From: Orychophragmus violaceus
Taxonomy: Eukaryota > Streptophyta > Magnoliopsida > Brassicales > Brassicaceae
Length of the DNA stretch: 64,000 nt
Reading direction: 5' to 3'
Assembly (NCBI GenBank): GCA_030180135.1
Contig: CM058230.1
Coordinates: forward strand, 21,226,067-21,290,066
Each line of letters begins with the position of its first letter. Position 1 is the stretch's first letter. The notes under the pieces are model-generated. The model was not told where the DNA came from and searched no databases. It was given only the letters and a program-made list of their open reading frames with translations. Both the position numbers and the translations under genes were made by a program. This document shows positions 1 to 12,300 of the stretch, in pieces.

Positions 1-799
1 GGAACTTAAGTAACCATCGGGATGAAGCTGCAGGATCTATCCATGACTATTAGAAAACCCCATCACAGAACAACCTACTGAGGACACCCACATCACTTCA
101 GGTATCAGAGGATCCTTTTACTGACTTCACCTTAATACTGACTTAATTTTCTCACCTAAGGGCTTGGTATACTTTGTGTCGGATTCCTTTGTTAGTTCTG
201 ACACAGCCTGTAAACCTGTCCTATTTGGTTCCCTTCTCCCCTTCCATAAAGTAAAAAAAAGTAATAAACTGAGGATGAGTTAGTAACTCCGAAGTGGTCA
301 TGGGAATAGTAGCAAACACTATTATCTCCTGTGCGATCCATGGAATGTGTCCAAAGTACACCCCAAAACGGGAAGAACACTGATAAAATAAAATAAAATG
401 ATACCCAATGGGGAAAATCAGTTGTTAAGGAAGGGAAAAGAGAAGAAAGGGACCAGAGAAAGATAGTATGGTGGTCTAGAGCAGACAAGGTAAGAGTCCA
501 TGTGCTCTTTGATCGATACTCCTTAGGTGAGACTGCACTTAAATACTTGCAGAAGTCAGTAGGGAAAATTTGAATGTGTGAATATGATTGTGGAGTTTAC
601 TTAGGACAGTTGCTAAGTGTGGGGGAAGTATATGTTGGTCTTGATATCTTGCAGGTGATTCTTTCAGTGGTTTACTAAGGGGAATCTGAGTGTTGTTGCT
701 TCTAGGACAAAAAGAGTTTCTGAAAGTTTTCAAACCTCTTCACCATGTTTTAGTTCTCTGTTTTGCTTGAGGACAAGCAAAGGCTAAGTGTAGGAGAGT

Positions 800-2008
800 T
801 GATATATCATTGTTTTTACCGGTTTTATGCCATGATATAAGTCTGTTTTAGAGTCTTTTAGTGTTTTTTTATAGTCTTTTGCAGGTTTTATTAGGTACAC
901 GAACGTTTGGAGCAGAAATGAAGATTTTGGAGCTATTTGGAGCACTTTGGAGATTTGACCCGAGAAGTTGTGTTCACTGTCCAGATTTGAGTACTGTGTC
1001 GATCGTTGCACACCTGCATCGATCGATGCACATCCAGTTGGGCCAGATTCTCGGCGGTTTAATGAAGAATGATGATATTGCAAAGATGCCCATAAGTTCC
1101 AGATATTTACACAGAAGCCCCAAGTCGTGTTTTAGCTATTTAATTAGGTTTTTGACTTCAGTTTTACATACGCTATCATAACTTAGAGCAGAGAGTTTTT
1201 AGAGCTTTTGGGGCTGATCTGATCCTGTACTACATTTGTTTTGGAGAAGTTTTCGAACCCCTTTTAATATTCTAATCTCTTTTATGATTTCTATTAATTC
1301 ATTGATTATGTTTACATCATCCATGTCTGAGTAGTTTCATAGTTAGGTTTAGGGTTTCTCATAGGGATTTCATGACTTGCTAGATATAATTAATTCAGTT
1401 AAGGATTCACATCAATAGATTTTCTTCAAACTAAATTGTGTTTAATGCTAGTTCTAACCTGATCAATTAGAATCTAGATCTTAGGTTGCTAAATACGACA
1501 CGACAGTGTGGTTTAGAATCTGAACTATTTAGGTTGGGTAATTTAATTACTCGCAAAGGAATTTGGTTTAATTAGATTGTGAACATATCGAACTTGGAAT
1601 TAAAGCTGGTTTAATCCGTTAGTAATTGCAAAGGAATTTGGATTGTTGCACTTAGACTTAGAGAATTATCGCAACGACAATTGGTTAATTCTATATCTGT
1701 GTTTGAGTTCTAGAACTGAGTTTAATTAGATCATGACTGAATGATTTATCTGCTTGTCTGATTTCCTGAAAACGCCCTAAAATTAGCGCCCTTAGTTTAT
1801 TGCCTACAACAACAACCTGCTACTTGTTTACTTTCTTGCTTGCTTTTCAGTTATTCAATACAATTTGCTTTTTATTTTCTCCTAGTTTTAATCTCTTTAA
1901 GTTCTTAATCCTATCATTGCCTAGAGTCCTCGTGGATTCGATCCCTAAGTACTACATTTTATACTGTGCACTTGCAGTTAGTATAGGGTAAAACTTTAGA
2001 ACCTATCA
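800..2008 (+). repeat. 3' LTR of the Athila-like element
   Basis: It starts TGATATATCA and ends CCTATCA, matching the termini of the LTRs at 29729-30900 and 33810-34981 read on the other strand. Its length is 1209 bp against 1172 bp for those two, and it is visibly more diverged, so this insertion is older. It carries one twin-palindrome pair at 996-1029. Confidence 0.8.
996..1029. repeat. Twin palindrome pair (spacing 20)
   Basis: Two 14-bp units, GTGTCGATCGTTGC at 996-1009 and GCATCGATCGATGC at 1016-1029, lie in the U3 part of the Athila-like LTR. Confidence 0.85.
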
Positions 2009-2029
2009 GAGGGCCTCGACAAGCCACAT

Positions 2030-2530
2030 AATGACCCGCTCGTCCTCGAGCTCCAGATCGGCGACTGTGAAGTCACCAAATATTGATTGACACAAGAATC
2101 TCGGTAGACCTCATATTCGAGGAAACCCTATAAAGGATGGAGCTGCGCGACTACATGGTGAAGCGTTCGGAAAAACCCCTCACCGGGTTTGCCGGAGACA
2201 CAACCACCACGATTGGAACGATCAAGCTTCTGGTACATGTCGGATGCGTGACCAAGTTCATCAAATTCGTCATCATAGACCGTCCCGCAATCTACACCGT
2301 GATATTAAGAACCCCCTGGATTCACACAATGAGAGCAGTACCCTCGACGTATCACCAATGCATAAAGTTCCCAACCTCGGGAGGGATCTTCACGCTCCGC
2401 GGCAGCCAAAAGTCTCAAGATACTGCTTCAAAGTGGAGCGCAAAGCAAGACAAACATCGTGCCTCGTGTCCGAACAGACGATCACCACTTTGGAGTCGAT
2501 GAATAATGGGCAAGACTCGTACCTCGACTA
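2030..2530 (+). pseudogene. Tat-type gypsy protease (retropepsin) fragment, broken
   Basis: The translated frame from about 2137 (TIGTIKL, then AIYTVIL.TPWIHTMRAVPSTYHQCIKFP) parallels the protease region of the complete Tat-type element at 60848-61216, which reads TICNVILGTPSLYNMKAISSTYHKCLKFP. The active-site triplet upstream reads Asp-Thr-Arg rather than Asp-Thr-Gly (about 2086-2094), and a one-base shift near 2080 separates it from the preceding frame. No reverse transcriptase follows. The piece abuts the Athila-like LTR with no recognisable boundary of its own, so it is either the host element into which that LTR inserted or an unrelated scrap. Confidence 0.7.
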
Positions 2531-3189
2531 AAGAAAGCATCCCAGCACGCATCGCTCTCACAAGTAAACCCTTAAGCCCCACCCTATTATATATATACAA
2601 GTAATCGAGCCGAGGCTCAAAGTTTGTAAGAGAAAGAACTACGCTCGGTTTGATCTCTCCTCGGAGAGTATGTAGGCAACCTATACGGAGTGCATCCACC
2701 TTCATATTTTAAATTAAAAAATCCTTATGCACTTTCATATAACTACGCCACCTAACATCTAACCATCGGCATTCTGGCCAAATGATCGATAAAATAAACA
2801 AACTCATCAATATATTCTACAAACCCACTTAAAATATGATTTCAAGCCGGGTGTTAGACTATCAGCTAAGAAAGTAAAAAAAAAACATCATAATCATTCT
2901 AGATGAAAACGTTTTTGTTTTTTAATCTGTGGATAGCGTGGGATATACTGTTGGTTACCTCATCTTTGAACCTTGTATATGGTTTATGGACTTGCCTACG
3001 GTAATACATAAGGTAGGTTATCAAGTTCCATACTTCCACATATTTTTTATCAAACGGTTTTCATTTTTTAATTACAAAGCAAAAAAAAAACCTAATAAAA
3101 TTCAAAAAATATCCGACTAAATACAAATTCAGGTCCAACATGTTTTAAAAGTCCGTCCAACTAAACAAAAAACAAGTTACATACATTCA
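2531..3189. other. Non-coding, degraded gypsy sequence then AT-rich spacer
   Basis: Bases 2531-2710 contain wording typical of the untranslated part of the Tat-type element (for example GTATGTAGGCAACC, compare CTGCCTACGTATC at 57487). Beyond 2710 nothing with gene or element structure is visible. Confidence 0.5.
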
Positions 3190-3194
3190 CATAC

Positions 3195-3571
3195 TGTTGG
3201 ATATGTGTTTAGCACCCATCCAAAACTCATTGGAAATCTTGTTAATCAACTACATCTATCTCGGCCCAAGAGGACAAGCCCGCTAAGGAGTCAATGACTC
3301 AAAAGGAAGTCAGCATCCAAACGCTATAAATAGGACCCTTCACTTGCGAGAGTGCCGATCTACTTCTATAAGCTCCGACCTCAAGCAATATTTAGGGAGC
3401 ACGTCACTTGACGGACTCCCACCTCGTATTATCTTGTTCATAGCTCGGCTTCGGCCTTAATATTAATAAAGAACAGTTTTGACCTCACTTAAAGTTTATC
3501 TCTTACCTCATAGTTCAGAAATTTCAAATCGTAGCCAAACTTTATTACTGGATCAAATTTTCATAACAACA
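3195..3571 (+). mobile_element. Gypsy-type solo LTR with perfect 5-bp target duplication
   Basis: The 377-bp unit starts TGTTG and ends CAACA, a perfect terminal inverted repeat, and is flanked on both sides by CATAC (3190-3194 and 3572-3576). Inside are a TATA box (CTATAAATAGG at about 3324-3334) and, 135 bp downstream, an AATAAA signal (3465-3470), the order expected of an LTR read on the plus strand. There is no internal region next to it, so this is what unequal recombination between two LTRs leaves behind. Confidence 0.85.
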
Positions 3572-3576
3572 CATAC

Positions 3577-6225
3577 CTTTATGGTTTTATACTTTAGAAT
3601 CTACTCCTCATTTGTCCAAAAAAAAGATCTACTTTCTTTTATAAGTAATATACAATGAACAAGCTACAAACATAGAAGATTGTAAAATTGTGGAAATCAT
3701 GAAGTGACATGAGATGAGAGAGTGTGTGGGGCTTTAAAGAAGGAGTAAGAAAAGTGAAAAGAGAGAGAGAAGAAACGAAATCATGAAAGTGAGGGAAGAG
3801 TCAGGTGAGAGAGACTGAAGCATGACTGACTCCTAACCACCATTTCAATCTTTTGGCACTGAATTTCATGTCGTTTCTTTTCTTCACTAGGAAACGACAA
3901 CCGCTTCTGCTCTGAAACACAGGCATTTATCTCCTCTCTATCTCTCTACATCATTGCATTTCTTCTCTCTCTCTCTCTCTTTGACACTGATTTTGGCTTT
4001 TTCATGATTCCAATCTTAAATTTGCCCCTCCTGTTTTATAATAAGCACATGGTTCCAAACTTCCAATAGTTTTCTTTTATAAACTACAGTATTATATTAA
4101 GATCCGAATGATACGAACGTGATATGTAGAAAAAAATAATTCTACAGTGCTACGGTAGATACGAAATAATGTATTAACCATACAAGTATGATTTCTTATT
4201 TGTTTTGTAAATGTAAGTGATTTTTATTTTCAAAAAATGTCAATTACAAAAAAATATGTGATTACTAACTTGTTTTATTTTTGGAGTAAAATATTATTCT
4301 AAAATGACAGGTTATATTCTAAAATAACTGGTTATACCTTTTTAACAATATACTTGCTAGAGAATATTGTGCACATTCGTAGAAAGTCATTTCTAAATTA
4401 TTTTCAATCAATTTAATATTCAATATATTATATGTTAGTTCATCATAAGGGAAAGTTGACAATAAAAAGGAAAATCCGACGAATAAAAAACACTTACACG
4501 ACCAAATAAAATAATAAAAAATGAAATAAATCAACAAAAAACATGTATATATAAAAAAAAAAAGAAATCGTCATAGAGGAGGCAATTCACAACTGATATA
4601 GATGACCTACAGATTAACTATAAAGTCTTAAGTTTCTTCTAGAGTTTTACATATTTTTTCGATTAGACTTGTCTTTGTGGCGATTTAATTTTTTTTCCCT
4701 ATAATTGCCAAGTTCTGATTTTATTTATATAGACTTCAAGATTTTTTATTATCGGTAAAATGTGTGCTATTTAAAAAAAAAATTAAGATATTATACTAAG
4801 ATTTTGAATGTTTACAACTTTTAATGTGTGGATCAATTTATGTAGTTATTCACTATTTTCCATAGTATTTTTTTGTTTTTTACTAAAACCTCACTTAAAT
4901 CGTAGTGCAATGTTTTCGCTAAATCTTTACTGCACTACCATTTGTTATCATTTAAATTTCTCTTCCATACTAGTATTTCGGATACCACCCTTAACCAATT
5001 TTATTTGTATATATATGCAAAGTTGGATTCGCCAAGTAAAAGGAGAAACTTGTAGGTATACGTAAATCTTTTTAAAATATAAACAGAAACAAAAAACGTA
5101 AGCACTTTTCTTTTACAACATGGCCAGTTGTTGTACAAGCTAATATTTTCAGTAATTAGTAGTATATGAAACTTTATTTGCCAAAAAGCCTATCTCGAAA
5201 AGTAGCAACATTATTTAGAGCACTCCAAAAGTAGCTAAATATCGTGGCAAATCAAGTACTCCTGTATAATAAAAAATCATGCAATTATTTTCTCTCAGTT
5301 ACGTAACTTTATTAGAATGTGTTATGTATATAGGATTTTTGGTCATCTTGAATACTATTTGTACATAACATTATAGTCGACGTCTAGTTTCGTTACTTCT
5401 GTTTTGTTTGTCTTGGGGGACAGGCTTGCTCCACGTTTCTTGACACATATTTTTTGTATGCTAAGAGCCTAGCTTAAGACATAGTTTTGTTCTGGATTTT
5501 AAATAGTTTTGTTGATGAAAATTTTAAACATATACATATATATATATATATATATTATTCAAATGGCATATTGTACGATTCCGTCTTAATGTGAGAGAGG
5601 TGATTCCTTGTTTGGTCAGATTGAGACTAAGCTACAACTACGAGAATGTAAAGATGGGAACGAGAAAGAGGCGACTCGTGATCATATTTTATTAGGTGGA
5701 CATCAATCATTTCCATCTGAGAATCTTATGCACAAAATTTTGACCTCTACTAAAAAATAATTTCTTCGAATTTAATGTAAATTACTGCTGTTTCTCCTCC
5801 TCAATCAATGCTCAAGAACGAACATTTTCTAAAACCTTATTATTACGTTAATTCCATAAACAAAAGTTACAACTCTTACCAACCAATCAACAAACCCCAC
5901 ACCATTAACTATCATCTTCCTTTTGTTTCGATATTTATTTATTCTTAGAACATTTTTTAATTAATACTGTATCAATTTAATCAAAACCAAATAAATATAA
6001 AATCAAGGAATAAATAACTATAGAAAAATATTTTTAATAACAGGAATAATTTTAACCAAAATTCCAAATAATTATCAAAAATTACAGTTGAATTTTTCAG
6101 TTGACACAGACACTGATGCATAGAGTAAAAATATCATCCACAGAATGGTAACATCTAAACTACCATCATTTCTTAAAATTTAATTATTTTGCCTTGTGGG
6201 GATTTATGAAGAAGTATAAATAAGA
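3577..6225. other. AT-rich intergenic DNA, no gene seen
   Basis: No coding frame with recognisable protein features was found on either strand. Local features are a purine-rich stretch (about 3710-3800), a CT microsatellite (about 3964-3983) and a short TA run (about 5534-5556). The 3' end of the IDD gene abuts its right side. Confidence 0.5.
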
Positions 6226-8184
6226 TCACTCGCATTCCCCTTCCGTTGTGGCCGAGGAAACATAACTCATAACAAGAGACGACGTACTCTCATCAGCCAT
6301 GTGGAGCTGGAACAGTTGCTTGCAAGAATGGCATGTAATCTCCAACATTGTTGCATTAATCCTCTTGATTGCTTCTTCTCTAACAACATGAGCCTTCTCC
6401 AGCTCGGCTTTCGCTTCTTTCCTTATATTCTTCGCCTTCTCAAAATCTGTTTCTGCCATCTCTATCTGCCTCTTAGCCTCTTGTCTCATTTGATCAGCCT
6501 TCCCTGCTTCCTCATTAGCTCTCTCCCTTGTTAAGCTCGTCTCTCCCTTTTCGTTACCCTTCACTTGTGTTCTTGCCATTCCTATAGATAGTTGAAGCTC
6601 AATGCTTTCGGAAGGAGCTGATGAAGTATTGTAAGGGTAAGCCAAAGCTAGTGAATGTTGATTTGACGGTGGTGGTGGCCTTAAAAATGGAAGTCCATGC
6701 AAGAAAGGGCCAATGCTTGTCGTCAAAAAGGGGTTTGATAAAGCGGCAGGGATTGCCGTGTGCTGCTGTGGATGGTGTTTGGTGGGTGGAGGTTGTCGAA
6801 TGGTGCATGTATCTTGGTGCTCTATGAAACTCTCAACTCTGAAGAAAAAACAAGAGAAGAATCAAGAATGAGCTAGTTGTTAATTAGTCCAAACTAGTAT
6901 AATAAGTTAATAATTAAATAGAGTTCAAAACACGAGGAGCAAAAGTGTTTGATGGGTTACATACGTAATCAAAAGAAGAAGGCAACAATATAAAATTGAG
7001 TTATAGATTTAGGTATCTTTGGAAAGGGATTCTGTGATTACAAGACATTTTAGTTTAATTGTGTATTAAAAAAATGCAAACATAGGTAATGGAAATCCGT
7101 AATGGGGTCAAATGTGAGATCACATACTTAAACATACAATATAAAATATTTATTTAAAATAAACTTATATCTGGCACTTGAGCTTCTAAGCCTTCTATTG
7201 GTAGGCTGTCTAAAAAACTATGTGCATTATAGATCATAGATATACCTGTAATGTGACAACAGTACACACCATCCAACAAAACATTCTTTGGTTTAGTTTA
7301 AGGATTCCAATTTCCAATAATAATCTTTCCTAAATACGTACTAGTCTTAAATAAAATCACGAGACAAAAAAAAAACAGTCGAACTTTAGAAAAGGCAAGA
7401 AATAAAATCATCAAGACACTATTTAGGGTTTTTCCAGAGAATAATTTAACCTGGAGAAAACGCGGCCGCAGTCGCAGGAATGACCGCGTAAGCCACAGGT
7501 TTTGAGATGAGCTTTGTAGTCAGATTGAACAGCGTATCCTTTTGAGCATCTCTCGCAAACCCATTGCTTATGAACGCTGTGTTTTCTCCGGAAGTGCTTT
7601 TTGATTCCGACCAGATCTCCGAGGGCGTGGCACGGGTCGTGGTGGAGACAAGTCGGCTCAGGACATACGTAGACTCTCTTTTTCACCTCTTCATCTTTCT
7701 TCTCTCTCTTCATAAGCTTCCATGGCACTTTGTGTCTTCTTCTATGCATCTGGAGATTCTGATCCCTCTGAAACCCTTGATTGCAGATCTCACACACGTA
7801 CTGATCTGTTTCTAGCAACGTTCTTGGTGATAAAGATACAACCTCTGCATCTGGATCTGTAGTTTGTACGAATTAATACACAAGATGATTATAATACTGA
7901 TAACTCATTTGGAATAATAATTTTGATTGCTCGAAAATCAAACACGACATGAGAATTTATCAAAAAAGCCAATTTCAGAAATCAAATCTTTAGGTGAATT
8001 ATTAAAAACCTAATAGTAAACAATAATATTCAAAAATTTAAGTTGAATTACAAAAACAAAAAACAAAACCTGGAGTCCCTGCGGGTCTACGTTTTCTCTT
8101 ATTGACTCCATTGATGGCAAGAAGAAGATCGGATGATGATGATGAAGGAAAGTTCCGATGGTTGTTGTTATTGTCGTAATCCAT
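6226..8184 (-). CDS. IDD16: INDETERMINATE DOMAIN C2H2 zinc-finger transcription factor (IDD16-like), 3 exons, intact
   Basis: Exons on the minus strand are 8184-8070, 7856-7451 and 6838-6226, with GT-AG introns and consistent phase, giving 377 residues. The protein has a KRKRRPAG nuclear-localisation stretch (about 31-37), then the four-finger ID domain: C2H2 finger at 60-80, C2H2 at 103-131, C2HC at 139-159 and C2HC at 166-185, with the R174 codon split by intron 2. A charged coiled-coil segment precedes the C-terminal TCHSCKQLFQL and the end SSATTEGECE. The SVHKQWVCERC finger and this terminus match what I recall of Arabidopsis IDD16 better than IDD14 or IDD15/SGR5. From the family it should be a nuclear DNA-binding regulator; IDD14/15/16 act on auxin genes, organ shape and gravitropism. 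It is the only clearly ordinary single-copy host gene in the window and shows no damage. The orthology call is from memory and needs a tree. Confidence 0.9.
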
Positions 8185-9338
8185 CGTATCTCTTTTTGTT
8201 TGAGTTCTTGACGATGTGTAACCAGTTAGTGTGTGACTACTGAAAAAGAAAAGCAGAAGTGAAGAATATTTTGTTTTTTCATGTGAAGATTAGAGGTTTT
8301 ATTTGGTGGATAGTGCTGTCACAAAGGGAGATGAGTTAAGAGGGAGAAACAAAGAGTACTTTTGCTTTCCCAAATCAGCTTTTGTTTCAGCACTCTTTCC
8401 CGAGAGGCCTAAAAGTTTTCTTTTTTCCTTTTTCTTAATTATTTTCCTGGAAAAAAGTTTCTTCTTTTTGTTAATTGACCTAGCACCTTACCTGGAGAAG
8501 GCATTGTATGGTCTTTGATTGTTTAATCTTCTTTCTCTTTTCTCTCTCTATGTATATGTGTACACATACATGTGACCTAAAGGAAACGGGGTTGAAACTA
8601 AGAGCCCACACAGATATTTGGAAAGAAAACAAGAGAGCATCCCGTTTCACAACAAAACAAATCCAAGTCATTATTATTTCATATCACAGAATCTTATTCT
8701 CCACAAATTACTCCTTAGTTTCCAAGTTTCATTTTATAAGAATTATTTTTTTTAGGATTTGTCGACAACTCATAAACACCTTTATATCTGAATCTGTATA
8801 TTATGACAGTGGCGAAATGAACTCTCTGAAGAAACCACTAATATTTAAAGGAATATGTCAATCAATTTATTATCGATAAGTTTTAAGTTGGACGTTTTTC
8901 TGAACAAAAAGTTGGACGTTTATGACTATTAACATGGTATAGTTCAATAAAACCATACAGGTAAAATTGATCCAAATGATAAAAAATAGATTCGATGATG
9001 ATAATAATAATAATAGTAATAAGGGAATTACGAAGGAATAACCCCTAATAAGTGTAATATAAGTTTTGTGGAAATGGAACTGTTGAACCAACACTGCACA
9101 CTAACGAATTGATCAGTGTGCCCCTAGGTAATGGATCGAATCACTACGGGTTACAGTGCCCTATAATCTATAGAGTTGGGATAGGGGACCTAGCTACATG
9201 CAACCAATAGAGCTAGGGTAGCGTGGGATTTAAATTAACAAATTAATGTGTGGTGTAAATCGTAACCGATGTATTGATCTAAAAAATTGAAAAGGAAAAC
9301 CAGTTTCAGAGTTCGTAGATAGCAAAATCTCTTGCAAA
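8185..9338. other. Intergenic region between divergent IDD16-like and Ulp1-like genes
   Basis: The part next to 8184 should hold the IDD promoter and 5' leader. Bases 8960-9020 share about 45 bp with 38459-38505 (core GATCCAAATGATAA then GATGATGAT and an AAT run), marking a dispersed repeat. The rest shows no recognisable gene. The left edge of the transposon that should carry the Ulp1-like gene could not be placed. Confidence 0.5.
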
Positions 9339-12300
9339 ATGGTAGCAAGTTCGAAGATGTCGACTCCTCCGCTTCCCAAACGATTGATTGCTTATGGCCA
9401 TGAACCAAACAGCGAAAGAGTTAACACATACCAGAAGATGAGTGTAATCGCGTTGATAAAATCAACTCTCGAGGAGGATGAACTTCAAACCCTTTCTGAA
9501 TCCCAGTTTGGCAAGATTCTTATGATGCAGTCGATGCCCGCTTTGTCTGGTACTTTCGCTCTTCATTTAATTTTCCGACAGTTAGTAATCGTGAACGAGA
9601 ATGAGTTATGGTTTCTCTTCGGCGGTTATCCGATTTGATTCTCACTTCGTGAATTTAAGATTGTTACGGGTCTTAACTGTGGAAAGTTCCCGATTCATCT
9701 GAAGAAGAGGAACAAAGTTAGTGGGAAGAGCAAAAAGGCATTTTACAAGGAGGTTTTTGGTATCGATGGAGATATATTGGTATCGAAAGTGATAGGGAAG
9801 CTTAAGAAGAAGGAAGTTCAGGACCCAAAAATGCGTCTTCGATATGCTTGTCTTGCATTTGTAGATGCGATTCTTGCACCCACCACACACTTTAAAAAGC
9901 TCAAGATCAACAGGGACCACGTTGAGATGACAAGGGACCTTGATGAGTTTCTGAATTATCCCTGGGGGAGAAAATCATTTCAGATGATCACATCTTCTCT
10001 TAAGGAAAGAGACATTACTCAGTTTGCGACCGCAAATGTTGCCATACAAGGGTTTTTCTACGCAGTTCAAATGGTCGTGTTAGAAGCTGTCCCTGCCATA
10101 CCAGAAAATTTCATTTCGCATGGTGGGCAAGCGAGTGATCCTGAAGACGATTTTGTATCTCATGCACCTCAGAGGATTACGCTGAGGGTTAACCAACTAA
10201 GAGATCTTGACTGTTTATGCGAGGTACGGTTTGTTTGAACAAATGGGAGATGTTAATTGATTGACATGTAATTAGGTTTGGTGGAAAGTATGTTGCAGTT
10301 ATTTTTGATACTCGGAAACATACTATACTTCTAATAGTACGTACCTTGCGGTTATATTAACAACATTAAGCATAACATTCAAAACTTTCTTTCTGATTTA
10401 ACAGGCTGATGTTATACCTATCATTAGACCACAACTCCAAATTGGGGAGGGCGAAGAAGATCTGAGCTGGACAGATGATGAAGAAGACCCGCTCGTAGAT
10501 AATTTGCTTAAACTCATAGAAGAAGATTATCCATTTGATAATTCAATGTTTACCGGCGGTGAGATACCTGATCAGTCTGCTGCTCCAGTTAACCCACCAG
10601 TCAGAACTATTAGGCAACAGAACCATGTAAGGAAAGGGAAAGGGATTCGTCGGAGGTCCCAAGCTGGTAAAGGAGACAATCGAACTCCCATCGGTCCATC
10701 TTCCAACTTAAATACCATCACGGTTGAAGACATTGTAAATGGCCTTTTGCCTCATTTACCAGGAATTGTTGCGAAGGAGCTTGTCAAAAACAATTCTGCT
10801 ATTGTTGCTGGAATTACTGATTGGTTTAAAACCAACTTTGAATTAAGTGGCCCTTCCAACAATGTTTACACAGAACCACCCACCAACCCGGCAGCTTCTC
10901 AGTTCAGTGGTGATGGTCGGAATGGGGATGGTGAAGGAGTTGATTGTGGGAACCCTACTGGCGATAAAGACAAGGAGTCCAATGACGATGTTGACGATGA
11001 CAATAGCGATCAAAACAGAAATGAAGATGTGAATGGCCACGAGGCGGATGTCGAAAGTGATGTGTCCTCATCTAGCGATGATAGTCACATCAGTCCAACG
11101 CCAAGCGAAACTATCAATGGAGTTATCTATCACTATCCACAAGAGGTAGAGACAGAGATAGAACTCAGTAGCAAACTAAATGAGAAGGGGCAGGTAACGT
11201 TTGTAGCAACTGACAGATATTAGATAATGTGATAGTTTTCTTTGCAGTCTTCTATCATGTTATTGACATGTAAATTTTGTGTTTTTCTTGCTGCACTACA
11301 TTCCTTCTCCTTGTACATATGGTTTTGTCCAGTCCACGGAAGGAGCTATATCTCGAGATGGAGTTAACGTGTCCGAAGAACAGGAACTTTTGGCCACGAC
11401 ATGTCCCTCTCCTATTGCATCGGATCGGTCCCCTCAAGTCGAGGCAGGAGAAACCATCGTATGTTCCCGTTAACTGGAATAACATATATATATATATTAG
11501 TTTACAGTTAATTCATTTAATTTTAGTTACATTGTAAACATTTCCTAATCAGCTGGAACCCAATGTCGCATACACGAACCCTGTGGATTCAGGAATACCG
11601 GAACAGGTACTAACAACCACAATGAATATATCCTGTGCGCTTGCCATTCACTTTACTCACTTGGGCTAACACAAGAACTCCAGGTCATGCCCACCATCGT
11701 CGAGATGGACCACGTTAACTGTATGGAAGCAGGCAGAGCTAAAGCAACCGAGGAAATGCATAGGAAAAGTAAACGACAAAGGACTGTGTCATCAAGGCTT
11801 GATGGTGATCTCTTTCAGGTTGATAAGCGGATGAAGATTGCGATAGGGCAGCAAACATCTGCACAAGCTGAATTAGAAAGGGAACGTGAATGGAGGTTAA
11901 GGAGAGCTTTGAATTCTACTGTCAGGTATTTTTGCAATCAACTTCCATTCTTCCTTGAGGAACTATACTATTTATAGCTTCCAACTGGTATTTTATCTGT
12001 ATTTCCAGCACATATCACCTTGGGGGCTCTGTCACTTTGTCATTAAGGGACGTTCATGATCTACTTGAAAGACAAAAGCACACAACGGCAAAGGTTAGTT
12101 GTTCCTGACCATAGGGATTTGGTTTCTCTGTGAAGCGTTTATAGGTTTAGTGTCTAGGTAAGGGAGCAGTTATACGGCTTTACTTTGTACATAGGGGGTT
12201 TTATACTTATCTTTGTTAACGAATAACACATTAGATGATAACTGTTATCTAGGATAACAGTATTACGGTAATTTATATTACCTCATTTTTATTTTCCAAT

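Larger units (their letters stand above)
1..2008 (+). mobile_element. Athila-like LTR retrotransposon, 3' end (window edge cuts it)
   Basis: This stretch is the reverse complement, with moderate divergence, of 29729-31690, so it is a second copy of the same family in the opposite orientation. Bases 1-799 are non-coding internal sequence and end in a polypurine-like run (TGTAGGAGAGT) at about 789-799. Bases 800-2008 are the 3' LTR. The 5' part lies outside the window. No gag or pol reading frame is visible here. The family assignment rests on the better preserved copy at 29729-34981, which has a tRNA-Asp primer-binding site and an Athila-type gag frame. Confidence 0.8.

Noticed and set aside
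12258..12266. CAGTATTAC in the last intron of the Ulp1-like gene as a VANC-type target motif (another match at 4087-4095)
   Set aside because: A 9-bp motif with two loose positions is expected about twice by chance in 64 kb, and it does not cluster here.
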